A stretch of 64,000 bases of DNA. Origin: Flaccisagitta enflata. Its lineage: Eukaryota; Chaetognatha; Sagittoidea; Aphragmophora. Under the pieces are notes generated by a model. That model was given only the letters and a program-made list of their open reading frames with translations. It was not told the origin of the DNA and ran no database searches. Position 1 is the first letter of the stretch; every line of letters begins with the position of its first letter. Shown piece after piece: positions 1 through 11,651 of this stretch. The position numbers and the translations under genes are program-made. Location: the NCBI GenBank assembly GCA_965153355.1, contig OZ231128.1, positions 45,446,001-45,510,000 on the forward strand, written 5' to 3'.

Positions 1-68
1 TACCTGATATACATTCATTTTAACAGACTTATCCTTGATCGTCCCCTGGTTGTCATAATATCTCAAAA
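1..68 (+). other. 5' flank or 5' UTR of the astacin-lectin gene
   Basis: This is the sequence just before the first ATG of the protease gene. I see no clear TATA box or initiator. The start at 69 has A at -3, a reasonable Kozak context. The promoter probably lies outside the window. Confidence 0.4.
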
Positions 69-151
69 ATGAAGCCTCTGATTTTTATGGTGATTCTGGC
101 TTTTACAACTTGCCATGCCATTCCTACTGATCTCCTCACTTTCTTGAAAAG
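69..151 (+). CDS. Astacin-lectin gene, exon 1 (signal peptide)
   Basis: Starts at ATG 69 and encodes residues 1-27 plus two bases of codon 28. The hydrophobic core LIFMVILAF is followed by a likely cleavage after CHA. The donor is AAAAG|GTAAAC, phase 2. Confidence 0.9.
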
Positions 152-543
152 GTAAACATTATATTTGTCGTTTTTTCTTGGCCGGGAAAAAGATGAAGTA
201 GTTGATAAAATTACTCTTCCCACAATGAATCCGATCACAACCACCTCAGAAAGAAATTTCAGTAAATGTGAGATGATTTTGCGAGATTGGCTTGTTTACT
301 GCTTATTTTATGCTGATGCTTTTTTTTGCAAACTGTGGGTAACTATGCTATGCGCAAATGGACGTGTAAATACCTGATGACATATTCTATGGTTAATTAC
401 AACAAAAGTCTATCTTGATTCACGCAGGGTGAGTATCTTCCATCCTAGTGTTCGTGATATCGAATCCTCATGAATAGGCCAAAATGGAAAGCTAAGTACT
501 AATTCCTTATGGAAACGTGAAATGCTAGATGAACTTGCAAAAG

Positions 544-591
<48 letters not shown>

Positions 592-3500
592 TTAGTTGCG
601 GACACAGAGGCTTTGTCCATTCATTGGTTTGTCCGTTGGTCCGTCCGTCGGTCCGTGGGTACGCGTCAATCAGTTTTAGAGGCTCTTGGAGTAAACAGTT
701 AAATCCCACATTGACGGATTTTGGGGGACCAAAAAATATTACCCGTTATAGGCAGAATTCTGTCATAGGCAAAATGAAAAAAAAAAAAAGATATTGTGAA
801 TTCGTGACCTCGCATCAATGGTTTTTCTTATTACTGAAAAAGGTTGGAATCGACATTGTCTGTCAATGAACGTGAAGTTCCCCCGAAATCGACTCAAGAT
901 GGCGTCTCCGACTTTGAGACGGGAGAAGCGAAACCGGATGTGGAGGGCGTCATCGTCGTTGACGGAGATGAGTTGATGATGGAGGATGAATTCAAACATT
1001 ACTACGGACATGCGGATGCAGAACCCAAGAGAGACGCGCTCGCCGACTCGAGCTTCTATTGGCCCAATGGCAGGTATTTGGGTAAAGGGTTGAGCCTATA
1101 AAACTCCCTTACATTTGCCGAGGAAACACTCTTGCAGGCTTTCACAATTCAACAGCAACAAACGCATGTATACTTAGGACCGATTGGAACGGACAATCGC
1201 GTTTTTAACAAGCCACTTGGTTGCTCGCTATGTTCGTTCGCTCGCTCCACTCACTCTGCTCACTTGCTCTGCAGCGCTCCACCTTGTTATGCTCCCTTTG
1301 CTTGCTCGCTCTGTTCACGGGCTGGCTCACTCACTTCACTCACTCCCTCGTGGGACCGTTGAAATTCTTGAATATGTGTTCATGCTGTAAACGCGTTTCA
1401 CGGAACCAAACGCGTTTTTAGTCGTCAGTAGAAACACGCCCTCGATGGAATATATTATTTCTCACCAGGATTCGGTATCAAATTGACTCCTCAGCGCGAC
1501 ACATCAGGGCAGATATTGTACGAGCGACAAAAGAATGGGAAAAATACACTTGCCTTAAGTTCCAAGAAGTATCTAGCCGGAGTAGGGCTTTCAGGTTCAT
1601 CTCAAATGATTGATTTGAAAAATATCAAGTTGGCTTTGCTCACTTTGCTTCAAAAAGTGATGAATGTGTGAATCAATAGATCTTGTGAATAGATAAATGA
1701 ATGATCATGAATGAACGAATGAATGAATGGATGAATTAATGAATTAATGAATTTATAGAATGAATGAATGAATGAATGAATGAATGAATGAATGAATGAA
1801 TGAATGAATGAATGAATGAATGAATGAATGTATGAATGATTGCATGAATGAACGAATGAATGGATGAGTGAATTGTTGAATGAATGATTAGTTACAATGA
1901 TAACAACTGATTTAAATAACAAATCATTTATCAAATGAATTATTAATCGAGTGAATGAATGATTAAATGATTACAATGATTAACTTATTACAATGACAAC
2001 AACTGATTAAGATAAGAAATGAATAATTTATCGATTAAATGATTGAATAAACATATGAATATGAATGATAGAAGTGATTAACGATTGAATGAATGTAATC
2101 GAATAAAAAAAGAAAAAAAATACAAATATAAATGTACTGATGAATGAAAAAAACATTTATCATTTCTGAAAAGCTTTAAGCTAAACGCGTTCATGGTTCA
2201 ACAGTTTCATAATTTTATAAGAGATATAAATGAGTAAATTACTAGATAAATTATAGATAGATAAATAGGTTTTCAAAAAAATTAATGAATGAATGGAGAT
2301 ATGTATAAGAATAAATGATGAAATGAATATCATTTTTCCACCAGGATACTCTTCCAGGACTGTGGAAATAAACAGTGCAATTCATTTGTCGGCTATCAAC
2401 GTGCAAATAATCCTACACAGTAAGTCAATCAGGCATTCCACTCTCCTCTCATCGTGAGTCCAGGTCAGAAATCATAGTACAGTGGGTTTCTTTGCAGTTT
2501 CTCACAGTCTGAATGTTGTTTGAACTATAATTATCACTCATGAAATCTTGTCAAGAGTGCTTTTTGAGAAATTTGAAAAAAAAATTCTAACCTCATTTTG
2601 AATATAGATCATTTGAAGGTATCCAAACCACGTTTTTGTTAGTGAATTTGTAATCATGATATCATTTCCTTTCATTTGATATGTCGCACTATATACTTTC
2701 TTTAAGGATTATAATTTTCAATTTTTTAGCCACCGTTGCAACATTATAACGGTGTCTTTAAAATTGAGATTTTTATTCCTTCATAAAAACATATAGTATG
2801 ACCTATCAAACAAAAGGAAATAACATCAAGATTACAAATTTGCTATCAAAAAAGAGGTCTGGATGTGTTGAAAAATTCTCAATTCAAAATGAGGCTAAGA
2901 TTACTCTTTTTAGGTGCGACAAAGCACCTCTATAACTGGCTGTGTCCGTTAGTTGGTTGGTCGGTCGGTTGGTTGGTCGGTTGGTAACGCATTCATTCGA
3001 CGATCCACACGTCGCACTAGGGAAGGTCATATTGCGTACCTTGATGTATCTTCATGTAAGTTGGCAAAAACACTCGAGATGCAATTTGTGAAAGATTGAG
3101 ACCTTGCGCGACCTTCAACTCCTTGTATCTTCATCGTTCACAAAATGAAAAGAAAATCTTGAAAAAAAGTTGAACTGAATTTCCTCTCCGATTTAACAAG
3201 TTCGGTATGACAATTTTCCCCTCTAAAATCTCCAACAGCAAGTTTCTATACCCATTTTATGTAACGCGAACTTAAGCAGTCATCTATTAAGCAGTCTACG
3301 TGCGGTAGCGTACAGACAGGCTATCCAAAGTAACAAGCAAAGCGAAGCAGTCATTTTTTTCACGTTGGCGATTAGATCAGAATGCGGATTGACTTTTTTC
3401 ATCTACAAGATGTTATTCTTCATGTGTGCTAAATTTTTAGTCGCGGACACGCGACTCTACACCTTCCCGTGTCGGTCGGTATGTCGGTCCGTCAGTCCGT

Positions 3501-3684
3501 CCGTCACATTTTTTATTTCTGACCGTTTTCCGCATAACTGCTCCTGCCCAATCGTCCGCGACTGGATTGCTGTGTATCCAGCCTTGTTTCTCCTTTCCTT
3601 CCCTCGTACCGCTTCTTTACCTTCTTTTTTTTCTTTTTCTTTTCGTTTTATTCTTTTATCTCTCATATCTTCATTTCTTTCTTG

Positions 3685-3763
<79 letters not shown>

Positions 3764-3925
3764 ACTTTCTTTCTTTCCGTCTTTCATTCCGTCTTTCTTT
3801 CTGTCTATCTTTCCGTCTTTCTTTCTGTCTTTCTTTCCGTCTTTCTTTCTGTCTTTCTTTCTGTCTGTCTTTCTTTCTTTCTTTCTTTTTGTCTGTCTTT
3901 CTTTCCTTCTTTCCTTCTTTTGTTT

Positions 3926-4019
<94 letters not shown>

Positions 4020-4171
4020 TCAGTCTTTTTTTCCGTCTTTCTTTCTGTCTTTCTTTCCGTCTTTCTTTCTGTCTTTCTTTCCGTATTTCTTTCTGTCTGT
4101 CTATCTTTCTTTCCGTCTGTCTTTCTTTCCTTCTTTCCTTCTTTTGTTCTATCTTTCTTTCATTCTTTCGT

Positions 4172-4243
<72 letters not shown>

Positions 4244-6949
4244 TCCTTCCTTCTTGCTTTCTTGCATGCTTTCTTACTTTCTTGCTTTCTTTCTTTCTTT
4301 CTTTCTTACTTACTCTCTTTACAGTTTTTTATTCTTTTTCTTCTAAGCAGACGGTCACTTAGTTTGACGGTCGGTCACGATTTTTTGCGATTTGCGAATG
4401 AGCGGACCTCCGCTCTATTCAAAATGCCCATCCAGTCTTCTTCATCACTATCCACACATGACTTGAGTTAATATTCGCGTGTATCGATTTTTCTGAATTA
4501 TGGACGAATTGATAAAAGGAATAATGGACGTATTAACTGACAAGTTGAGGACGCTACTATACACTAAGACGCAATGATTGCATAAGAAAGATTTTTGGTT
4601 TTCACCGTAAATTACGGAAGTCACTTGGTTACGAGTCCAAAAGGCATAACAGAAATTTTTGCCATGAGAAATTCCCGCTTTTTGAATGGTATTAGTTGGA
4701 TGGGAAATTCTGTATTGATTCAACTCGAATCACTCTCCTAGTCTTAGTGAAATTTCACTTAATCTTCATCGGATTTCTCATTCTACTGTTTTAGTCGCGT
4801 GTTACGGGACTCTACACCCCGCTTTGTCGGTCCGTCCGCCGGTCTGTCCGTCCGTCCGTCCGTCACACTTTACTTTTTCAGCGTTAATGGGGGTTTTGGC
4901 CTTACTGCTCTGGCCTAAATGCTCAACTGACCTCAATTATGGCCCCTGCCCACCCGCACGCGACTGGGGTAGCCGTGTATACGGCCTTGTTTTCTTTTAA
5001 CTTGCTGCGTGTATGTATGCTTTGTCACAACCCATTTGTTGACGAATATAATTCATATATGTCATGTACAATTAGTTTCATCCGAACCCCTAATTTGTAT
5101 AATGTAGTTATTGCACATGTCCGTTCACAGAAACTTGTCAACAAATAACGCAGGGTTGCGCTATCATCGCAGACGGGTGGGCAGCAGCGAACCCCCCCCC
5201 CCACATGATATATCACACCCGTGATATTAAAGAATGCGTACTTCGTGTTTTCACTCGTGTGTGACCGATGGACCGACGGACCAACAGACGGACAAACCCT
5301 CATATCATTGAAAAAAAAAAAAAGGATAGCGGTGCTCTACGATCAGAAATCGACACTCGCTATCGAGAAGGAACATGAACACCGAGACCTGATACAATAG
5401 AATCTCTCCTTTTTCCCTAATTTGCATAATGCAGTCATCCCTCAACTAAGGTTACGGAAGTTCAGTTGAAAACATTTGCTCATGAAACTTCCTAGCTTAA
5501 ACAAATATGTTTGTTATAAGAGAAAAGTGGATATGCTTTAATTGAGGTAGTTAATCGTTATTAACTACTTGAAGATTTACTGACAAGCTGTGACTCTAAT
5601 TCAAACCAACAGCGTCAATTGTGCTTTTTGTTAGCGAAAAGTGTTATGAACAATGAACATACAAGGATTTGAACGTGGATTTTTTTGCCATTACTCATCA
5701 TTTTTCAAGTCGGATGTCCTCCGTAACTTACATGGGAATCTGTGACAAAAACGCATATTGACCTACCCTAACGTCGCACCTTGTTGGCCTACTTGGCCTT
5801 GTTTACATATTTCTCAAAAAGCGGCCTTGAAAAGATCTCAAAAATGTTAGTTTTAATTAAAGTAACGTTCAAAGTATTACAAACTACAAAAAAACCTACT
5901 GTACTGCAACTTTTCACCGGGATTCACGCTGAGAGGACAGTGTTCTACATAAGCCATTGAGAAATTGCGTTTCCATGTTGAAGTTATTATGCTTGTCCCT
6001 GTCCCCTTTTAATTAATGTGTAGCTGTGTTATTGAACGATAAGATCAATATTGTTAAGGGTGAACAATCTCAATTGCAAAAAAATAAAAAAAAGGAAAAA
6101 CAAACTTTATTACTCAAATACATGAAATTTTGCTTTAAAAAAAAAAATATTTTTTTAGATTTAAAAAAAAAATATTTTTTTAGATTTAAAAAAAAAATAT
6201 TTTTTTAGATCACTACCAAGCTCTGGAATGAAAGCATTTTTTCATTGTTCACTCTGGAATCTTTTTAGTCGCGTGCTCGCGACTCTACGACCCGATATGC
6301 CGGTTGGTTGGTCGGTTTTAGCTTTTTTAGCGTTTTTGGCATATTTGGGCGTCTTTTACATTACCGCTCCTGCCCAAATGCTTGAGTTAGCATGTTTCCT
6401 CACTGCCCCTGCCCACCTGCACGTGACTATGGTAGCCGTGTATCCGGCCTTGTTTGCCTAATTGTTACTTGGACCCTAGTTGTCTGATATACATTACACG
6501 ATCACACGCCGACTGTCTTTATTTGATCAGATTCCCTCAGCATCAGAGGATCTGCGTGTTTAAGGGATTTTGTTCCAAGGATGGGATTGTCCACGAGCTT
6601 GGTCACGCCATTGGTCTTCATCACGAACAAAACCGACCCGACAGAGACCGATACGTCACTATCAACTACAACAATCTCAAACCCAGCGTCAATCGCCGTA
6701 ATTTCGCCATCAAAGACAACGTCAACTATCGCGGGATTCCTTACGACTATTTGTCCGTTATGCATTACGGACGGACAGCCGGATCAAAGCCTCCTAATTA
6801 CCCACCAGTCATCATTACGAAAGATCCCGCTTATGCAAACCGAATCGGTCAAACTCATATCAGCGCAGCTGATGCCCAAGTTGTCAACCTCATGTACAAC
6901 TGCCAAAGTGAGTTGAAGAAAATTTGGGATTCTATATTTGCTTGTTAAT

Positions 6950-6988
<39 letters not shown>

Positions 6989-7905
6989 ACGGTGATAATG
7001 GGTGACACTATGCCATGTTCGTGTTCAATTTTCCTGAATGTTCTTTACAGGCAACGCTCCTTTAAAACGAGCAACCGTCTGCACTTCATTTTGGAGTAGA
7101 AAATCTGTGTCTTTGGCATGTCCTCAAGGCCAACGGATTGCAGTAGATAATGCATTCTACGGATTCTGGAAAGGCGACAATGAAGCCTGTGGTTTTTCGT
7201 CGGGCGATTGCAAGGACTTCACCGCAAAGCCAAGTAAGATGTTTTCTTCTCTTGAAAAAAATGCTAGCACTCCTGTTTATGATAGCGTAGCGTCTAGAGG
7301 GGACTGTCATGAACATTGTACATTATCAGTTCATGCATGTCGAGGCTGCCCTAACATGGCTGACTGGCGGTACATGGTATTGAGGCACACAATCATTCAA
7401 TTGACAAATGCAAGAAAAGATAGATACAGAGAAGACACTGACTTGGAACGGAACACAGGGGAAGATGTACAGTAGGTAGATGGTCGCAAAAGCGTCAGAT
7501 AGTCAGCGATACACGATGCCTCAATATGAACAAATCAAAGTTCCACCAAAAGTTTAACAAGCCTGGACACAGTCGCGTGCGGGTGGGCAGGGGTAATGTC
7601 CAAGGACGCTATCGAATTGGGGTCGAAGTTGTGGGGGCAAAAACACCGAAAAATTGTGATGGACTGACCGACGGACCAACCGACCGACCGACCAACCAAC
7701 AAAGCGGGAAGTAGAGTCGCGCGCTAGCGACTACATAAATAAAAGAAGTTCTCACCAATCTGGAGTTAAAATATATTCTTCTGCTTTTTCCATTTTAGGT
7801 TGCCCCGGGAGAACATGCACACTTGCAATTGGGAAATCGTGGTATCACTCCAAGTGCAACGCGGTGCACGATTACTATACAATCGAGTACAGATGCGTCA
7901 GATAG
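69..7905 (+). CDS. Secreted astacin-family zinc metalloprotease with C-terminal SUEL-type lectin domain (7 exons, 393 aa)
   Basis: Exons are 69-151, 843-1073, 1469-1594, 2345-2419, 6531-6907, 7051-7233 and 7799-7905. All introns are GT-AG, phases match at every junction, and the total is 1182 nt. Residues 1-17 form a signal peptide (MKPLIFMVILAFTTCHA). An acidic propeptide follows with a DGDELM stretch that may hold the inhibitory Asp, ending in KR near residue 91, so the mature chain should start at DALADSS. The zinc site HELGHAIGLHHE is at residues 193-204, followed by the family sequence QNRPDRD; the Met-turn SVMHYG starts at 247. Residues about 306-392 have the eight-cysteine pattern of SUEL/rhamnose-binding lectins (LACPQGQRI, AFYGFW, YTIEYRC at the end). 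All catalytic ligands are present, so it should be an active secreted endopeptidase. The lectin domain may tether it to glycans (inference). Its physiological substrate cannot be read from sequence. Confidence 0.93.
547..587 (+). repeat. (CT)n microsatellite
   Basis: A pure CT run in intron 1 of the protease gene. It is followed at about 592-680 by a degenerate family A-like fragment (GCGGACAC, then GTCCGTCGGTCC). Confidence 0.95.
843..1073 (+). CDS. Astacin-lectin gene, exon 2 (propeptide and mature N-terminus)
   Basis: The acceptor is ACTGAAAAAG|G after a T-rich tract, and the donor is GGCAG|GTATTT, phase 2. It encodes the acidic propeptide, the KR processing site and the mature start ending in FYWPNG, the conserved W-P-N-G opening of astacin catalytic domains. 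Confidence 0.9.
1172..1442 (+). repeat. Family C repeat (CTCGCTC-rich MITE-like)
   Basis: The right end is CTAGAAACACGCCCT-like and the left has ATCGCGTTTTTAACAAGCC. The interior is full of CTCGCTC/CACTCACT words and ends with CTCCCTCGTGGGAC. It matches copies at 12595, 40555, 51147 and 52711. It fills most of intron 2. Confidence 0.85.
1469..1594 (+). CDS. Astacin-lectin gene, exon 3 (N-terminal catalytic subdomain)
   Basis: The acceptor TTTCTCACCAG is strong and the donor is TTTCAG|GTTCAT. It encodes IRYQID, then the helix IVRATKEWEKYTCLKF, matching the A-x-x-x-W-x-x-x-T-C-x-x-F pattern of astacins. Reading past this donor meets a stop codon, which supports the exon end. Confidence 0.88.
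1690..1870 (+). repeat. (TGAA)n tetranucleotide array
   Basis: A GAATGAAT array in intron 3, purest at about 1757-1829 and degenerate on both sides. The next 470 bp are AT-rich with scattered TGAA words and hold nothing else I recognise. Confidence 0.93.
2345..2419 (+). CDS. Astacin-lectin gene, exon 4
   Basis: A 75-nt exon between TTCCACCAG and a strong GTAAGT donor. It encodes ILFQDCGNKQCNSFVGYQ, equivalent to the C-x-S-x-V-G beta-strand segment before the astacin active-site helix. It is too short for a plain ORF scan but is phase-compatible on both sides. Confidence 0.86.
2578..2906. repeat. AT-rich foldback (inverted arms of about 150 bp)
   Basis: The left arm begins AATTCTAACCTCATTTTGAA and the right arm is its imperfect reverse complement ending TTCAAAATGAGGCTAAGATT. 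The centre is palindromic, with CACCGTTG and AACGGTG. It lies in intron 4 of the protease gene. Confidence 0.75.
2912..3020 (+). repeat. Family A-like repeat, variant with AGGTGCGACAAAGCACCT hairpin
   Basis: A terminal hairpin is followed by CTGTGTCCGT and a GGTTGGTCGGT tract. The same variant is at 35424. The right boundary is unclear. Confidence 0.6.
3439..3589 (+). repeat. Family A element (short)
   Basis: AGTCGCGGACACGCGACT hairpin, GTCCGTCAGTCC tract, CTCCTGCCCAATCGTCCGCG, then a GTGTATCCAGCC hairpin and TTGTTT. Its T-rich end runs straight into the CTTT array. Confidence 0.8.
3672..4316 (+). repeat. (CTTT)n array with CTGT and CCGT interruptions
   Basis: About 640 bp of TTTC units, with two nearly identical higher-order blocks (about 3776-3940 and 4020-4170) that carry the same order of CCGT, CTGT and CCTT variants. 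This shows block duplication inside the array. Confidence 0.95.
4793..4991 (+). repeat. Family A element
   Basis: AGTCGCGTGTTACGGGACT end, CCGT tract, CACACTTTACTTTTT, CCTGCCCACCCGCACGCGAC, GCCGTGTATACGGCC hairpin and TTGTTTT end. It is a typical full-length copy of about 200 bp. Confidence 0.88.
5150..5302 (-). repeat. Degenerate family A element
   Basis: Reverse-orientation remnants: AACGCAGGGTTGCG, GGTGGGCAGCAG with a C run, then GACCGATGGACCGACGGACC. The ends are eroded. The stretch 5303-6130 after it is AT-rich and I recognise nothing in it. Confidence 0.55.
6134..6210. repeat. Three tandem copies of a 27-bp AT palindrome
   Basis: A unit of A8-TATTTTTTTAGATTT repeats three times. Each copy can pair with itself (A-run against T-run). 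Confidence 0.85.
6267..6455 (+). repeat. Family A element
   Basis: AGTCGCGTGCTCGCGACT hairpin, GGTTGGTTGGTCGG tract, CTCCTGCCCAAATGCTTGAG, GCCGTGTATCCGGCC and TTGTTT. It ends 75 bp before exon 5 of the protease. Confidence 0.87.
6531..6907 (+). CDS. Astacin-lectin gene, exon 5 (active site)
   Basis: The acceptor TTTGATCAG is the only nearby AG giving the required phase. The exon carries HELGHAIGLHHE, the DRD motif and the Met-turn with the following Tyr (SVMHYG), and ends at CNLMYNC-Q-like sequence VNLMYNCQ, where the astacin domain closes. The donor is CAAA|GTGAGT. One exon therefore encodes essentially the whole catalytic cleft. Confidence 0.93.
6953..6985 (+). repeat. (CT)n microsatellite
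   Basis: A pure CT run in the 143-bp intron 5 of the protease gene. Confidence 0.93.
7051..7233 (+). CDS. Astacin-lectin gene, exon 6 (SUEL lectin, first part)
   Basis: The acceptor is TTCTTTACAG and the donor CCAA|GTAAGA. It encodes ATVC, LACPQGQRIAV and NAFYGFWKG, then two more cysteines. This is the L-x-C-P-x-G-x-x-I core of galactose/rhamnose-binding lectin domains. The usual A-x-Y-G-R is replaced by A-F-Y-G-F, so sugar binding may differ. Confidence 0.87.
7480..7520 (+). repeat. Family B terminal fragment
   Basis: GGTCGCAAAAGCGTCAGATAG then TCAGCGATACACGATGCC matches the outer end of family B copies at 19644 and 48565. Only the terminal 40 bp are present. Confidence 0.6.
7557..7732 (-). 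repeat. Family A element
   Basis: ACAAGCCTGG end, AGTCGCGTGCGGGTGGGCAG, GACCGACGGACCAACC tract and the closing GTCGCGCGCTAGCGAC hairpin. It lies in intron 6 of the protease. Confidence 0.82.
7799..7905 (+). CDS. Astacin-lectin gene, exon 7 (SUEL lectin, end, stop TAG)
   Basis: The acceptor is CATTTTAG. It encodes CPGRTC, then KCNAVHDYYTIEYRCVR and a TAG stop at 7903-7905. The closing Y-x-C is typical of SUEL domains and pairs with exon 6 to give eight cysteines. Confidence 0.87.
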
Positions 7906-8068
7906 TGACAAAGTATCGATTTCCCGTACAAATGTGTTCAAAATGAATTTGATACAAAACGACTTTTTTACAAATGTCTTTTTGTTACCGTGTAAAAAAA
8001 GTGTAAATACAATTTTTTTTTAGTAAACAGTGTATTAACTACATTACATCGATAAATTTGGTGAGTGG

Positions 8069-8074
8069 AATAAA
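8069..8074 (+). terminator. Candidate polyadenylation signal of the astacin-lectin gene
   Basis: AATAAA lies 164 nt after the TAG stop. No other canonical hexamer was noticed nearer. A downstream GT-rich element is weak. Confidence 0.4.
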
Positions 8075-8758
8075 GGTAGAGGTAGTAGGAGGTAACTACC
8101 GCTACATATCGAAGGTAATCAGGCTAAAGTCAATTATACGTAATTACAGGTAATCAAAGGTGAGTTTAGATAAATACTGGAAATTACAGTTAATGATAGG
8201 TAATGAAAGGAAATTCCAACTATATATAGGTATCAATTTTATCACCTTAGATATCACGCTAGTTCAATTGCAGCTTTAAATTTGAGCCACATGGTTAAGG
8301 CAGTTTCCACATTATTCATTAAACTAGACTGGCGGAAATCAGGCGACTGAATTCGTTAACATTAATAAAAATGTTATAATTTCATAATGGTCGCACCTAA
8401 TGGCTTGAAATTTGAGCCCTATACTCAGAATTTGATACTCTTTTAGATCACATGAAAAGAAATAATCTAATACTTGAAATGTGTTCAACTATGTTAATTT
8501 TTATCATAATCAGAGTAACATAAGAGTAACAGGGTGTTAACATTTTAGGTCACTCTTTTCAAAAATCAATATCTCCAGGTAGAATTGACATTAAGGTCTG
8601 AAATTTTGCATGAAACTTGGGTTATGTCTTTATTAAAGGGGGAAAAAAGAAATTTTCCATAATAGTTAAGATATTGTCATTTAAAGCATAGTATACTACT
8701 ATGTGTCAAAATCAAATAAATCATCATTTTGGACAAATCAATTAAAAGTGAAATTTTT
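8075..8758. other. Intergenic sequence, nothing recognised
   Basis: AT-rich unique-looking sequence with repeated GGTAATNAAAGG-like words at about 8085-8240. I see no ORF of note and no terminal repeats. Confidence 0.4.
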
Positions 8759-8929
8759 AGTCGCGTGCACGCGACTCTACAACCCGCTCCGTCGGTCGGT
8801 CCGTCGGTCCGTCGGTCCGTCGGTCGGTAACACTTAGCTTTTTTTCGTCTTTTTGGGTCGTCTGGAGTTATTTTGAGTCATTTTTTTGTTGTTTTTGGGA
8901 ATTCTTGGTTGCTTTTAGTCATTTTTTGT

Positions 8930-10285
8930 TATTTTTGGTGATTTTTGGTGATTTTGGTGATTTTGGTCATTTTGGTGATTTTGGTCATTTTTGGTCATTT
9001 TTGGTCATTTTTGATCATTTTTGATCATTTTTGATCATTTTTGATTATTTTTGGTCATTTTTGGTCATTTTTGGTCATTTTTGGTCATTTTTGGTCATTT
9101 TTGGTTGTTTTGGTCATTTTGGTCATTTTGATCAATTTGGTCATTTTTGATCATTGTTGGCCATTTTTGGCCATTTTTGGCCATTTTTGGTCATTTTTGG
9201 TCATTTTTGGTCGTTTTAGTCATTTTGGTCATTTTGGTGATTTTGGTCATTTTTGGTCATTTTTTATCATTTTTGATCATTTCTGGTCATTTTTGGCCAT
9301 TTTTGGCCATATATGGTCATTTTTGGTCATTTTTGGTCATTTTTGGTCATTTTTGGTCGTTTTGGTCATTTTGGTCATTTTGAACAATTTGGTCATTTTT
9401 GGTCATTTTTGGTCATTTTTGATCATTTTGGTCAATTTTGGTCATTTTTGGTCATTTTTGGTCATTTTTGGTCATTTTTGGTCATTTTTGGTCAATTTTG
9501 GTCATTTTGGTCATTTTTGGCCATTTTTGGTCATTTTGATCATTTTTGGTCTTTTTTGGTCATTTTTGGTCATTTTGGTGGTTTTGGTCATCTTCGTGAT
9601 TTTGGTCATTTTTGGTCATTTTTAGTCATTTTTGATCATTTTTAGTCATTTTTGGTCATTTTTGGTCATTTTCGGTCATTCTGGTCATTCTGGTCATTTT
9701 GGTCATTTTTGGTCATTTTTGGCCATTTTTGATCATTCTTGATCACTTTTGGTCATTTTGGTCATTATGGTCATTTTGGTCAATTCTTATCATTTTTGGT
9801 CATTTTGGTCATTTTTGGTCATTTTGGTCATTTTGGCCATTTTTGGTCATTTTTGGTCATTTTTGGTCATTTTGATCATTTTTGGTCATTTTTGGTCATT
9901 TTTGGTCATTTTGATCATTTTTGATCATTTTTGGTCATTTTTGGTCATTTTGGTCATTTTGGTCATTTTGGTCATTTTAGCCATTTTTGATCATTTTTGG
10001 CCATTTTTGGTCATTTTTGGTCATTTTTGGTCATTTTTGGTCATTTTGGTCTTTTTTGGTCATTTTTGGTCATTTTGGTCATTTTGGTCTTTTTGGTCTT
10101 TTTGGTCATTTTTGGTCATTTTTGGTCATTTTTGGTCATTTTTGGTCATTTTGGTCATTTTTGGTCATTTTTGGTCATTTTTGGTCATTTTTGGTCATTT
10201 TTGGTCATTTTTGGTCATTTTTGGTCATTTTTAATCATTTTGGTCATTTTTGGTCATTTTTGGTCAGTTTTGGTCATTTTTGGTC
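8930..10285 (+). repeat. Decamer minisatellite TTTTTGGTCA
   Basis: About 1.35 kb of 9- and 10-bp units (TTTTGGTCA and TTTTTGGTCA, with GATCA, GGCCA and GGTGA variants). Because 10 is not a multiple of 3, all three frames on this strand read as repetitive peptides. These are not genes. Confidence 0.96.
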
Positions 10286-10680
10286 AAAGTCTGCTGGTTT
10301 AAGTCTGCTGGTTGAAGTCTGCTGGTTGCAGTCTGCTGGTTAAAGTCTGCTGGTTAAAGTCTGGTGGGTAAAGTCTGATGGTTAAAGTCTGCTGGTTTAA
10401 ATCTGCTGGTTTAAGTCTGCTGGTTTAAGTCTGCTGGTTTAAATCTAATGGGTTAAGTCTGCTGGTTTAAGTCTGCTGGTTTAAGTCTGCTGGTTTAAAT
10501 CTGCTGGTTTAGGTCTGGTTAAGGTCTGGTTTAGGTCTGATTAAGGTCTGGTTTAGGTCTGGTTTTGGTCTGGTTTCGGTCTGGTTTAATTCTGGTTTGA
10601 GTCTGATTTGAGTCTGGTTTAAGTCTGGTTTGATTCTGGTTTGGGTCTGGTTTGGGTTGCGTTTAAGTCTGATTTTCGAT
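10286..10680 (+). repeat. 14-bp minisatellite AAGTCTGCTGGTTT
   Basis: It starts exactly where the decamer array stops. Units are regular to about 10510, then shorten to GGTCTGGTTTA-type words to 10680. Confidence 0.94.
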
Positions 10681-10755
10681 AAAAAGAAACAAAAAGGAGT
10701 CAGGTCAGTTCAGTTATTTTTGTCCTGCACGCGACTTATAGGTGTTGGCCTTGTT

Positions 10756-11651
<896 letters not shown>

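Larger units (their letters stand above)
8759..10755 (+). repeat. Giant family A-type element with internal minisatellites
   Basis: The left end is a perfect 18-bp palindrome (AGTCGCGTGCACGCGACT, 8759-8776) with a CCGT/CGGT tract. The right end is CTGCACGCGACTTATAGGTG then TTGGCCTTGTT. The same two ends enclose only about 320 bp at 14800-15122. The extra length is two tandem arrays, so this is one repeat unit grown tenfold. Confidence 0.8.

Noticed and set aside
420-440. CACGCAG followed by GGTGAGT in protease intron 1, a possible recursive splice site or tiny exon
   Set aside because: One extra base separates AG and GT, and the reading frame closes without it; the match is probably chance.
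3365-4471. Long ORFs (up to 368 codons) reading SFFLSFFLS
   Set aside because: They are translations of the CTTT array in three frames; no domain or splice support.
9041-10343. Several ORFs of 60-194 codons reading GHFWSFLVIF
   Set aside because: All are translations of the 10-bp minisatellite, open in every frame because the unit lacks stops.
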